From Niastella populi (lineage in GTDB: Bacteria > Bacteroidota > Bacteroidia > Chitinophagales > Chitinophagaceae): DNA of 64,000 bases. The translations under genes and the position numbers were made by a program. The stretch's first letter is position 1, and each line of letters opens with the position of its first letter. The DNA is taken from the NCBI RefSeq assembly GCF_002078015.1, contig NZ_LWBP01000197.1:1-64000 (forward strand), given 5' to 3'. This document shows positions 26,007 to 35,541 of this stretch, in pieces. The notes under the pieces are model-generated. The model had not been told where the DNA came from and made no database searches. It worked only from the letters and a program-made list of their open reading frames with translations.

Positions 26007-29000
26007 TTATAACCCTACCTGTAAACCGATATTGATCACGCGCTGCGACAGGTAGGCATCGCCCGCTGTATTGCTGGCCACCTCAGGGTCGGCCTGGTAT
26101 TTTTTGCTGACGTTACTCCACGTAACGAGATTGTACGCGCTCAGGTATATGCGGCCGTTATTCATTTTTAACGGCAGCCAGCGGCGTGGTAAAATATAAC
26201 TCAACTCCACGGTTTTCAGCCGAACATAGTGTGCATCGATCACCCAGAAATCGGAATTGTATGCACCGGGGCTATTGATGGTAGTGGGATTGCTGGTAAG
26301 CCGCGGAAACTCCGCAGCGCCTGCCGTTGCCGGCGTCCACCGTTTTTCATGCAGCGGTTGAAACTGCCCTTTGAACGGCTCTATGGCCGTACCCGTTAAA
26401 CCGAGGCTATACCCGAACGCACCCTGGAAAAGCACGCTTGCATCAAAACCCTTGTAACCGATCTTTATCGGTAAACCTACTGTGGTATTAGGTAAATTGG
26501 GCCTGCCAATGGTGGTAATGTCGTTCTGATCGATAACGCCGTCGCCATTCTGATCTTTATATTTCAGGTCACCGGGTTGAATAGCTACCGCACCAACGGG
26601 TTTGGCCACTTTAGGATCGTTTACATCTTCTTCGCTGTAGAAACCCATGAACTGGTACCCGAATGGCTGGTTGATGGAATGACCGGTTGCCGCCAGCCAG
26701 GGATACCGCGGCGATGCTTCCGCCATATACAGGATCTTATTTTTTGCATACGACCAAACCAGCCCCACACTATAATGTACATTCCCGATCTTGTCGTGGA
26801 AATTAAATGTTTCTTCCCATCCCCTGTTCAAGGTGATACCCACATTGGTTGGCGAAACGCCTATACCGAGAATAAACGGTGTATTGCCGGGCGCCACCAG
26901 CTGATCGTACCGGCGCTCATGAAAATAATCGGCCGACAATGTTAGTTTATCATTGAACAAATTCACATCCAGCCCCACATCGAATTTCTTTGCCTTTTCC
27001 CAGGTAACGTTATTGTTGCCAAGTGCGCCTTCATAAATAGTTCCTGCGCCCTGGTTGGTTTGCCCGAAGCTGTATCCCCCACCCTGGTAGTATACCTGGT
27101 TATAGAGATATTGGTTTCCCGGCGCCACATCTGAACCCACTATACCATAAGTGGCACGCAACTTAAACAGGCCTACAGCCGGGAACAGTTTGCCGAAGAA
27201 TTCTTCTTTTGCCATGTTCCAGCCAATACCCACCGCGGGAAAAAAGCCGTTTCTTTTGCTGGCCTGAAAACGGTCTGACCCATTGAATGCGCCATTGAAA
27301 TCGATCAGGTATTTTTGTTTGTAGTCGTACCCTATCTTTAATGAATACCCGCGGTATTTATGCGGCACCTGTCCCACTACAGGAAAAATACCTGTTTGAT
27401 CCATATCTATGCGGTAGCTTTCCTGGTTCCACAAAAACAAACCGGAAAAATGGTGATCGGCATCAAACACGCGATCATAGTTCAGGTAAACCTGCACATT
27501 GGTGCGCTGGTTGTCTAAATCTGTATTACCCAGTGTGCGGTAAGTAGCATAGGTATAACCACCGGTGCTTACGCCGGTATTCAGATGATAGCTTTCATCG
27601 CGCGGATCGTACCGGTAGGTTGGCGGAAAACCGCGGAACAATGTCAAATTGTTTTGCTGCACATTGGCGTAGGCTATACGGCCAATAAGCGATAAACCGC
27701 GGGTGATGTCATCGAGCTTTTCAGTAAAACCCAATAATACATTATAGTCTGTACGCCGGTCGCGTTTATACCCCTGCGTTGCCAGCTGCGCGTTGATGGT
27801 GGGTAACTGGTTTTGCGTATCGTATGCATAAGCCCAGCTACCGTCGGGGTTTATCAACGGGGCGGAATAGGGATGTATTTTGGAGAAATCGTAAATATTG
27901 CTGATCACATTCATGGCGTATGGCTGGTTGATATCGCCAAAACGAACGGTAGCGTCGAGACGAATACTGAGGTTCCTGGTTGCCTGAATATCCAGATTGG
28001 AACGCGCATTATACCGCCGGTAAAAATAATTGCTGTTCACCCCTTCTGAATTGGTGGAGAAATCGCGGATGCTGCCGTTTTGGGTGAATGCGCCGCCGGA
28101 GATAAAATACTTTATATGGCTGGTACCGCCGGAGATATCGAGGTTTGAATTCGCCTGTAAAGAATAAGGCCGGTTGATGGCATCATACCAGTTTACATTG
28201 GGATGACCGTACGGATCGCTGCCGGTTTTAAACGCATCCAGATCGGCCTGACTGAAGACAGGGGTAAGGCCGTCATTGGTATAAGCCTCGTTCACCAGTA
28301 ACGCCGTATGATAAGAGTCGAGGAACTTCGGTGTTCTTACCGGCGCCTGCGCACCGCCTTCCAGCCGTACATTGAATTTTGGTTTGCCCGCTATGCCCCT
28401 GCGGGTAGTTACCACCAATACCCCATTGGCGCCTTTGATGCCATAGATAGCCGTAGTGCTGGCGTCTTTTAAAATGGAAATGCTTTCTATTTCATTTACG
28501 TTTATCTGCGCCAGCTGCGCGTAGGTATATTGAATATCGTCTACAACTATCAGCGGCTGGTTACCATCGGGGTTCAATGAGCTCACCCCCCGGATAAAAT
28601 AATCGGAAGCATCTTTACCCGGCTGGCCCGAACGCTGCTGTGTAAAGAAGCCCGGCAGCTTACCTGCCAGTGCATTCTGTACACTGGAGGTTGGTACGTC
28701 GCGGATCTCATCGGCATTGATGGAACTTACAGAACCCGTATTGGTGATCCGTTTCTTTTTACCAAAACCCACTACTACCAGTTCTTCCATGCCCTGTACC
28801 GCTGGCTGCATGATCACTTCTACATGGTCATCTTTTTTCACGTTCACTTCCTGTTGCTGGTAATTCAGGTAAGAGATCACCAATACACCGGAAGTACCGC
28901 GTAATACAATCCTGAAGTGGCCGCGGTTATCGGCCGCCACTGCATTTCGCGACTGCTGTTTTTCGGTAACCGTTGCCCCCGCCAATGGACCATTGGCGTC

Positions 29001-29093
29001 TTTCACCGTACCCGTTATCACTCTTTCCTGTGCAAAGACCAGCCCGGGCAGTAAGAGAACAGCTATTGAAAAAAGAACGATAAGCTTGTTCAT
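26007..29093 (-). CDS. SusC/RagA family TonB-linked transporter (mannoside operon, second copy)
   Basis: The 1028-residue protein has a signal peptide (to LVFAQ), a carboxypeptidase-like domain, a clear TonB box (ELVVVGFG, about 104-111), a plug with LIVVDDIQ and ILKDASTTAIYGIKGANGVL, and a barrel ending LQVGL. It follows a SusD gene by 34 bp rather than preceding one, the reverse of the usual order. It shares with the SusC at 30882 the plug-adjacent patterns such as GHPNVNWYDAI (GHPDVNWYNTI there), suggesting duplication. Import of mannosides is inferred from the operon. Confidence 0.93.
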   Translation of the reverse strand: MNKLIVLFSIAVLLLPGLVFAQERVITGTVKDANGPLAGATVTEKQQSRNAVAADNRGHFRIVLRGTSGVLVISYLNYQQQEVNVKKDDHVEVIMQPAVQGMEELVVVGFGKKKRITNTGSVSSINADEIRDVPTSSVQNALAGKLPGFFTQQRSGQPGKDASDYFIRGVSSLNPDGNQPLIVVDDIQYTYAQLAQINVNEIESISILKDASTTAIYGIKGANGVLVVTTRRGIAGKPKFNVRLEGGAQAPVRTPKFLDSYHTALLVNEAYTNDGLTPVFSQADLDAFKTGSDPYGHPNVNWYDAINRPYSLQANSNLDISGGTSHIKYFISGGAFTQNGSIRDFSTNSEGVNSNYFYRRYNARSNLDIQATRNLSIRLDATVRFGDINQPYAMNVISNIYDFSKIHPYSAPLINPDGSWAYAYDTQNQLPTINAQLATQGYKRDRRTDYNVLLGFTEKLDDITRGLSLIGRIAYANVQQNNLTLFRGFPPTYRYDPRDESYHLNTGVSTGGYTYATYRTLGNTDLDNQRTNVQVYLNYDRVFDADHHFSGLFLWNQESYRIDMDQTGIFPVVGQVPHKYRGYSLKIGYDYKQKYLIDFNGAFNGSDRFQASKRNGFFPAVGIGWNMAKEEFFGKLFPAVGLFKLRATYGIVGSDVAPGNQYLYNQVYYQGGGYSFGQTNQGAGTIYEGALGNNNVTWEKAKKFDVGLDVNLFNDKLTLSADYFHERRYDQLVAPGNTPFILGIGVSPTNVGITLNRGWEETFNFHDKIGNVHYSVGLVWSYAKNKILYMAEASPRYPWLAATGHSINQPFGYQFMGFYSEEDVNDPKVAKPVGAVAIQPGDLKYKDQNGDGVIDQNDITTIGRPNLPNTTVGLPIKIGYKGFDASVLFQGAFGYSLGLTGTAIEPFKGQFQPLHEKRWTPATAGAAEFPRLTSNPTTINSPGAYNSDFWVIDAHYVRLKTVELSYILPRRWLPLKMNNGRIYLSAYNLVTWSNVSKKYQADPEVASNTAGDAYLSQRVINIGLQVGL

Positions 29094-29127
29094 ATAAAAA
29101 AATTAGATTGTTAGTATTGGAGAATTA

Positions 29128-30876
29128 TTACCAAAGGGGATTTTGTTTCATTTGGTTGTTCTTTATCACTTCGCTGTAAGGAACGGGATACAGGTACATT
29201 TGCGGATCGCGGAAAACCGTTTTGAGCACCTGGATGGGATTATAAAAAAGTTGCCCGCTGCTCGACAACTGCAGATCGAGCCCGCGCAACGGCGCGTTGT
29301 TATATACCTCCGCCGCTATTTTCCAGCGCCGGAGATCCCAGTAACGCTGTTCTTCAAACGCCATCTCAACCCGGCGTTCATTGCGAATGAAATTGCGCAT
29401 GTCCTGCTGGCTCATCCCCTGCGGCACGCCATACGTATTGCTGGCATCGGTTAAAATGCCGGCTCTTTTTCGCAATGCATACAAAACATTGTACACATCG
29501 GCTGATGGACCGGAAAATTCATTGAGCGCTTCGGCATAATTCAGCAGCACACCCGCATAGCGGTAATACACCCAGTCGTGGTACGTACCCGAATAAGAAG
29601 GCGGGTTGTTGCTCACGCTTTCAAATGCCCCCATGAATTTGCGCATGTAGTAGGATGTTTTTGTTTGCTGTACGGTACCACCGGGCCTGTCGAGCCCGCG
29701 GGCATAGGTTTGCACTGCCCGGTTCAACCACAAAGAACCATTGTGAAAAACCGTCAGCGATAACCTGGGGTCGCGGTGCGCATAGGGATCGTTGGGATTA
29801 TAATGCGCTGCGGGGTCGGTGATGGCATAACCTGAATCGGAAGCAAAAGCATCTACCAGGTTTTGGGTAGGGCTGGTATTGCCATTTCCGCCGGCAGAGG
29901 TATAGCCAACCGGCGCATTCGCCGATTCTACCCCATTGGCCGGCGTACCGGTTTGCATCCAGCAGATGATCTCTGTATTGGAACCAACGGGCGCCGCCTG
30001 CGTGGTAAACACCTCGTTGAAGTTGGGCATGAGTTTATAATCGTCTTTATCGATGATGGCTTTGGCCGCATCGGCTGCCAGCTTCCAGCGATTGGGATCA
30101 TAACTGGTATATCCGGTCAATGTATTGGCGGGGTCAATATTGCCGCCGTTGAACAAGGGACTGGCAGCATACAACAACACTTCGGCTTTGAGGGCCATGG
30201 CGGCGCCCTGTGTAATGCGACCATAGGTATTGGGGGTAACCATGGCGGCTGTACGCAGGCTGTCTTTTATATTATCGCATTCGCTCACTATATAATTCAC
30301 ACATTCGCTAAAACTGTTGCGTGGCAGTTGTACCTCATCTGTTATCTGGCGAATGGCATCACCCAGCAGCGGAACACCGCCATAGCGCTTTACCAGCTGA
30401 AAATATAACCAGGCCCTTAAAAAGCGGGCTTCGCTGCGGTAGGCTGCGCGCGCCGGCTGCCCATTGGGCAACTTTTCGATCATTGGCACGCGGTTGATGT
30501 ATACGATAAAAACGGTGGCATTGCGAATGGCGGTATAATTACGCGCCCACATATCATCGGCATTGTTCATTGTAGCCGAATAGGCGCCCGTTGCCATTGC
30601 CTGCACCGCGGGAATGCCGGAAGCCGAAGCAACTGCATCATCAGATGCAGCATCGAGGTAATTACCGCCAATTCTGTTATGGCCGTTATAAAAAGTTTGC
30701 TGGTAGGTAGTGAGCAGGTAGGTCATGGCTTGTTTGCCCAGCGAGTCGCGGGGATCAAAAGCCAGGTCGAGCGTTATCTGTTGTCCCAGCGGAACAGATT
30801 CATAGGCTTTGCGGCAGGCACCAAACAGGCAGCCAACAAAACACCATACGATCATTTTATAAAGAAGTTGCTTCAT
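29128..30876 (-). CDS. SusD/RagB family lipoprotein (mannoside operon, second copy)
   Basis: This 582-residue lipoprotein (lipobox CLFGACRK, Cys near 21) carries the SusD hallmarks ERRVEMAFEEQRYWDLRRWK near the C-terminus and YPVPYSEV just before the end (KQNPLW). It begins 5 bp after the SusC stop upstream and is followed by another SusC after 34 bp, so it could pair with either. It resembles the SusD at 35542 in its last 150 residues, again pointing to module duplication. Confidence 0.92.
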   Translation of the reverse strand: MKQLLYKMIVWCFVGCLFGACRKAYESVPLGQQITLDLAFDPRDSLGKQAMTYLLTTYQQTFYNGHNRIGGNYLDAASDDAVASASGIPAVQAMATGAYSATMNNADDMWARNYTAIRNATVFIVYINRVPMIEKLPNGQPARAAYRSEARFLRAWLYFQLVKRYGGVPLLGDAIRQITDEVQLPRNSFSECVNYIVSECDNIKDSLRTAAMVTPNTYGRITQGAAMALKAEVLLYAASPLFNGGNIDPANTLTGYTSYDPNRWKLAADAAKAIIDKDDYKLMPNFNEVFTTQAAPVGSNTEIICWMQTGTPANGVESANAPVGYTSAGGNGNTSPTQNLVDAFASDSGYAITDPAAHYNPNDPYAHRDPRLSLTVFHNGSLWLNRAVQTYARGLDRPGGTVQQTKTSYYMRKFMGAFESVSNNPPSYSGTYHDWVYYRYAGVLLNYAEALNEFSGPSADVYNVLYALRKRAGILTDASNTYGVPQGMSQQDMRNFIRNERRVEMAFEEQRYWDLRRWKIAAEVYNNAPLRGLDLQLSSSGQLFYNPIQVLKTVFRDPQMYLYPVPYSEVIKNNQMKQNPLW

Positions 30877-30881
30877 GTTGG

Positions 30882-33800
30882 TTACAGTTTTACAGTGATA
30901 CCGGTATTGATGACTTTTTGCATGGGATAATTCGGGAACGGCACTTCAGGATCGACGCCATCATAAGCCGCATGCGTAAACAGGTTTTGCGCATTGGCAA
31001 AGATCTTTATCCCCCGCAGTTTTATTTTCCTTAACCAGGTATAGGGAAGATTATATCCTATAGCCACATTTTTTACCCGGAGATAATTGCCATTGCGAAG
31101 AAAATACGAGCTCGACTGAAACAGCGGGGAATAATTGTACCCGCTGCCACCGGCCGTCAGCCGCGGATAGGTAGCTGTTGCACCATTCTCGGGGATCCAG
31201 CGGCCCAGCGCCGGTTCATACGCCTGTGAATAACCGTTGTTCTGTGCCTGAAAACCAGCATCGGTATAATTGTTCCCTACATATTGTTCGCGGTTGGCAA
31301 CACCCTGCAGCAGGATGCTGGCCTCGATGCCTTTGAAATGGAAGCCCGCCGTAAACCCATAATAGATCATGGGCCGTTCTTTGCCCATGGGCGCTATATC
31401 GAACTGATCGATAACGCCGTCGCCGGTAAGGTCTTTATAGCGAATGTCACCTGCATGCGGCGTATAACCTGCAATAGTAGGTGCGCTGGCGGCTTCAGCT
31501 CCCGTTTGAAAAAGCCCGTCGGCAACCAGGCCATACCGCTGCCCAACGGGGTGGCCGGTACGTACATTCCATGAATTGGGTTGAAGCTGCTCATCCATGA
31601 AGATCACTTTAGACTGCTGTACAGCACCATTACCGGTGAAAAAATAATTGAGGGCGCCGATCCGGTCCTGCCACGTAAGCGTTAACTCGCCGCCTTCATA
31701 TAAATTGATGCCGATGTTTTCTACCGGGTAAGATGAACCGATCAGCGCAATGCTGCGGCCTCTCGTTTGCATCACATCGGAATAGCGTTCGTGATAATAA
31801 TCTGCCGTCAGCAACAGGCGGTTGTTAAGGAATGCCATATCAACCCCGGCATTCAGTTTATCGGCCTTTTCCCAGGTAGCGCTTACGTTGGCAAGCACCT
31901 GGCTGCCCGGCACACCCTGTTCAGCCAAACCGGCTCCATTGGGATAATTGTTGCCAATAGGATAAGTACCGGCCACCTGGGTAAAGTACTGGCGCCACAT
32001 GTAATACCCGTAAATATCTATATTGGCATTCCCCGTACGGCCATAGGTAACCCGCCATTTCAACTGGTTCAGCCAACCTGAAAGCGATTGCATCCAGTTT
32101 TCTTTTGCCATGTTCCAGCCAAGGCCGCCGGCATAAAAAAGCCCATACCGGTTACCGGGGGCAAACCGGTCGTAGCCGCTGTAGTTCACAGCGCCTTCCG
32201 CAAAATATTTTTCTGCATAACTATAAGTAGCCTTCGCTGCAAAATTGGTAAGCGAAGAAGGGATATCGTAGTTCAGCAATACATTCTTTTGATCGAACAA
32301 CAGCATACCGCCCACGTTGTGATCGCCGAACTGCCGGTTATAACCTGTTGACAGTTGCACAAAACGGTACCTGGCCCAGGATGTACCGGTGAAATTATTT
32401 ACCTGGTTAATGGTACTGCCATACCGGTGATACGCCGTATCGCCTGAAGCCGAAATGGATTGCGAAAATACCGGCGCCTGTTTGCTGCGGTCCTGGTTGC
32501 TGGCTGTTTGTACCGATACATTGCCTTTTGCTTTTACCCACCAGCCTTTTACCCAGTTATCGAGTTTGTAACCGAGATCGAGGTTAACCATCACATCGCG
32601 CTGGTGATCGGTCATATAACCGGAAGCAATGGTTTGCGCCAGCAGGTTCTGTGTATAATTGGAAGTTCCGCCAAAAGACTTGTTTGCATTGTAAACGGGG
32701 TACGCATTGTTGGGGGTGGTCAACAGCCCCTGCAATATGGCTGCCGTAGTTGCCCCGGGCTGGGTGCCATCCTGTAAACGCCCGAAGAGTTGTAAGCCTA
32801 CATTGAAATTCCTGTTAACGTCTATTTCGATCCTGGAATTGATCATATAGCGTTTCAGTTGCGCATTGGTGTTGTATGGGTTGGCATCATCGCTTACGAA
32901 CATACCGTTCTGGTTCATATAGTTCAGGCCCACAACATAGCGGGCGGTGTTACCACCGCCGGTAACGTGCAGGTTGTAGCGGTTAAGGCTTGAATGATCG
33001 CGCAGAATGGTATTATACCAGTTTACATCGGGATGCCCTGCGGGATCGTTTTGATTACGATAAGCCGTAAAGTCCGCCGCGGTATAGGCAGGCGTTTTCC
33101 CGTCGTTCAGCAACGCCTCGTTCAGCAGGTAAGCGTACTGGTAAGCCGGCAATGGTTTGGGCAGTTGCAAAGGTGTTTGCACGCCCGTTTCTGCGGTAAA
33201 GGAAACGCGTGGGGCGCCCACTACCGGCTGCCGGGTAGTAACTATCAGGGCGCCGCGGGCGCTGTTCTGCCCCAGCATAATGGTCGACAACGCATCTTTC
33301 AATACGCTTACCGAACCAATGCTTTCGGGGTCGAGCGAATAAAACTCGCGTTGTACGCCGTCGATAACCACAATGGGGTGCTGGCCTAAACTCGCATTGT
33401 GCCCCCTGAGCTGAAGATTGAATTCGGTGTTGTCGGTTGGTCCGGCCCCGCTGTTATTATTAGGGATATTACCTACAAAGATGTCGCGCGAAGTCAAACT
33501 TCCCGTTAACGGTTTATAAAAACCACTGGTCTGGATCACATTCAATCCTGCCAGCCGGCCGGGCAATGCATAGGTATAGGATGATGCGGGTGTTGTGTGC
33601 AGCTCACCGGCCCCTGCCGTTGCAATGGAGCCCAGAAATGAACTGGCGCTGGTTGTACCATACAATACATTTAATGCGGGCACCGCTTTATCCTGTATAT
33701 AAATGGTATCACCTGTAGTTGTTGTGTTGCTGTGCGGGGCAGGCGTTTGCCGCAGATGCCGGTGCGCCAGGCGTACGAACAGCGGCTGGCTGTTTTTCGC

Positions 33801-34076
33801 TTTTACCTCGGTAGTGTTATAACCGGGATATTCAATTACCAGTACGGCGCCGGGTGTGGCCGGTAATTCAAAAACGCCTTCTTTGTTGGTGAGCAAACCG
33901 TTTTTTTCGCCTTTGAGATGCACGAGAGCTCCCTGCACGGGATAACCGTAATCATCGACCACGGTTCCCCTGATGGAAGTTTGTGCCAGGCAGGTGTTCG
34001 GCAGTGCCATGAAACATAGCACTACCATTAGCACGCCGCCTGGTTTTACAATGTGTTTATATATGGAGAAGACCAT
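30882..34076 (-). CDS. SusC/RagA family TonB-linked transporter (mannoside operon, first copy)
   Basis: The 1064-residue protein has a signal peptide (to TCLAQ), a carboxypeptidase-like domain (about 34-105), a linker rich in Thr and Pro, a plug with IVVIDGVQ and VLKDALSTIMLGQNSARGAL, and the barrel. The TonB box is weak: the position normally holding VVVGYG reads ALNVLYGT. It may still bind TonB. It follows the DUF4961-like gene by 24 bp. Confidence 0.92.
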   Translation of the reverse strand: MVFSIYKHIVKPGGVLMVVLCFMALPNTCLAQTSIRGTVVDDYGYPVQGALVHLKGEKNGLLTNKEGVFELPATPGAVLVIEYPGYNTTEVKAKNSQPLFVRLAHRHLRQTPAPHSNTTTTGDTIYIQDKAVPALNVLYGTTSASSFLGSIATAGAGELHTTPASSYTYALPGRLAGLNVIQTSGFYKPLTGSLTSRDIFVGNIPNNNSGAGPTDNTEFNLQLRGHNASLGQHPIVVIDGVQREFYSLDPESIGSVSVLKDALSTIMLGQNSARGALIVTTRQPVVGAPRVSFTAETGVQTPLQLPKPLPAYQYAYLLNEALLNDGKTPAYTAADFTAYRNQNDPAGHPDVNWYNTILRDHSSLNRYNLHVTGGGNTARYVVGLNYMNQNGMFVSDDANPYNTNAQLKRYMINSRIEIDVNRNFNVGLQLFGRLQDGTQPGATTAAILQGLLTTPNNAYPVYNANKSFGGTSNYTQNLLAQTIASGYMTDHQRDVMVNLDLGYKLDNWVKGWWVKAKGNVSVQTASNQDRSKQAPVFSQSISASGDTAYHRYGSTINQVNNFTGTSWARYRFVQLSTGYNRQFGDHNVGGMLLFDQKNVLLNYDIPSSLTNFAAKATYSYAEKYFAEGAVNYSGYDRFAPGNRYGLFYAGGLGWNMAKENWMQSLSGWLNQLKWRVTYGRTGNANIDIYGYYMWRQYFTQVAGTYPIGNNYPNGAGLAEQGVPGSQVLANVSATWEKADKLNAGVDMAFLNNRLLLTADYYHERYSDVMQTRGRSIALIGSSYPVENIGINLYEGGELTLTWQDRIGALNYFFTGNGAVQQSKVIFMDEQLQPNSWNVRTGHPVGQRYGLVADGLFQTGAEAASAPTIAGYTPHAGDIRYKDLTGDGVIDQFDIAPMGKERPMIYYGFTAGFHFKGIEASILLQGVANREQYVGNNYTDAGFQAQNNGYSQAYEPALGRWIPENGATATYPRLTAGGSGYNYSPLFQSSSYFLRNGNYLRVKNVAIGYNLPYTWLRKIKLRGIKIFANAQNLFTHAAYDGVDPEVPFPNYPMQKVINTGITVKL

Positions 34077-34100
34077 AATTATAGATTAAGCAGTTAGTTG

Positions 34101-35105
34101 TTATTGGCATTTGAACGTATACATAAATGGCGTTGATCCGCCGGCATACCCTACCCTGGTGCCACCAGTGGCATCGGTGAAAAAATAACGCAGCCGGGTA
34201 AGATGCTGGTTATCGGCCAGGTTGAACAGTTTCCGCGGCCAGATATCTTTTTGCCATTTACTCAAACCCAGCGAAGTCATCTTCGTTGCATCGGTTTGTG
34301 TACAAACCGTAAGGCTGTCGCCGGTTGTAGTAATGCCCGCAATACACAGGTATACCTCTGAGGCATTGTCGAGCCCGGTTGACTGTACACCGCCGTCGAA
34401 TGTGAGCGTTACAATGTCATTGTCGAGCGAAGTGCGCGGGTCAACAGTTGATATCTGCGGATTACAGAAATCGATCAGATCGCCCTGTCCGTTTACCTGC
34501 AAACAACCGGTGAACGACGCGGCATACCGGTCAGAGCTGCTTAGGCCATCGGTACTGTTGGCAACACAATACCCCGGTTTGAACAGGAGGTTATCGGTAG
34601 TTGTTTTGATCTTTATACTCACGGTGGCGTGGATGGTAGCATTGGCCACCACCGAATAGCTGGCGTTGGAATAGAACGCCACCCATTCGTAATCGGGCAG
34701 CAGGTTGCCGCCATTGCCTATTTTGGTTGCGAGCAGTGTTGGCCAGTCGAGCCCCCCGCCCTGCGGCGCCGGCGTTCCGGCCGGTATTACCGACATGCTT
34801 TGATCGCCCGAGGTAATGTCGCTGGTAAAAGTGATGGTGGCATTTTGCGCTGCCTTCCACACCTTTGGCACCAGCACGGCCACCATAAAGTTGGAGGTCT
34901 GGTTGTCGTTGGTTTCGATGGTTACGTTAAGGGTTACCGGTAAAATATCGCCGCCGTTCACACCGGAAGGCTGCACCACGCTATCGATGGTGATGGAACA
35001 ACTCGCAATGATGAGCAACAGCAGGGCGCCGATGACCTTCCAGATGACACCGGCTGAAATTTTTCGTTTGCCCGATGGTTTATGTTGTACAGGTTGGTGT
35101 TGCAT
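34101..35105 (-). CDS. DUF4961-like surface lipoprotein
   Basis: This 334-residue lipoprotein has a basic N-terminus, a hydrophobic stretch and a lipobox near IIASCSITID (Cys about 36). The mature part looks all-beta (NVTIETNDNQTSNFMVAVLVP early, then repeated strand-turn units) and fits my recollection of DUF4961, a family found beside DUF5004 and SusD in glycan loci. The start ATG directly follows the TAA of the DUF5004-like gene. It could be an accessory glycan-binding lipoprotein, comparable to SusE/F, but no function is shown. Other surface glycan-binding families are possible. Confidence 0.6.
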   Translation of the reverse strand: MQHQPVQHKPSGKRKISAGVIWKVIGALLLLIIASCSITIDSVVQPSGVNGGDILPVTLNVTIETNDNQTSNFMVAVLVPKVWKAAQNATITFTSDITSGDQSMSVIPAGTPAPQGGGLDWPTLLATKIGNGGNLLPDYEWVAFYSNASYSVVANATIHATVSIKIKTTTDNLLFKPGYCVANSTDGLSSSDRYAASFTGCLQVNGQGDLIDFCNPQISTVDPRTSLDNDIVTLTFDGGVQSTGLDNASEVYLCIAGITTTGDSLTVCTQTDATKMTSLGLSKWQKDIWPRKLFNLADNQHLTRLRYFFTDATGGTRVGYAGGSTPFMYTFKCQ

Positions 35106-35528
35106 TTAATTCGCTTTTTGAAGGGTGTATTGATAGGTGTTCAAACTACAGCCCGAACTGAAAGTGATGATGAGGTTACGCTGTCCGCCGGTAACGGGAA
35201 ACAGCAATGGCGATGTTTTCGCGCCGCTGTCTGCAGCCTGAAAGCTGAGGGTAAACGGGTACGCAGGATCATCAAAGGCCCATTTCCCATTACGGCTCAC
35301 GATAAAGGGCACCGGGTTGTCGATAGTATAGGTGCTATCGGTAAAGCGGATCCTGAACGGCGAAAAATCGAACCGCGTAGTGAGGTCGGTACCGTTACGC
35401 GTGGCTTTAATGATCTGCCAGTTCCCTGAAATATCTTTACGGGGCTCAGACGGCGCAATAAGCATTTCGGGTTTACAGGCATAAAAGCCGGTGGAACACA
35501 GTGCAAGGAAAAAAAGTATGTATTTCAT
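35106..35528 (-). CDS. DUF5004-like lipoprotein
   Basis: This 140-residue lipoprotein (lipobox STGFYACKPE, Cys near 18) continues with DISGNWQIIKATRNGTDLT, a lipocalin-like opening seen in DUF5004 proteins, and then antiparallel strands. It sits between SusD and the DUF4961-like gene, with 13 bp before and none after. The pair likely forms part of the surface binding complex of the mannoside transporter; that is inference. Confidence 0.6.
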   Translation of the reverse strand: MKYILFFLALCSTGFYACKPEMLIAPSEPRKDISGNWQIIKATRNGTDLTTRFDFSPFRIRFTDSTYTIDNPVPFIVSRNGKWAFDDPAYPFTLSFQAADSGAKTSPLLFPVTGGQRNLIITFSSGCSLNTYQYTLQKAN

Positions 35529-35541
35529 ATGACTATCGCTG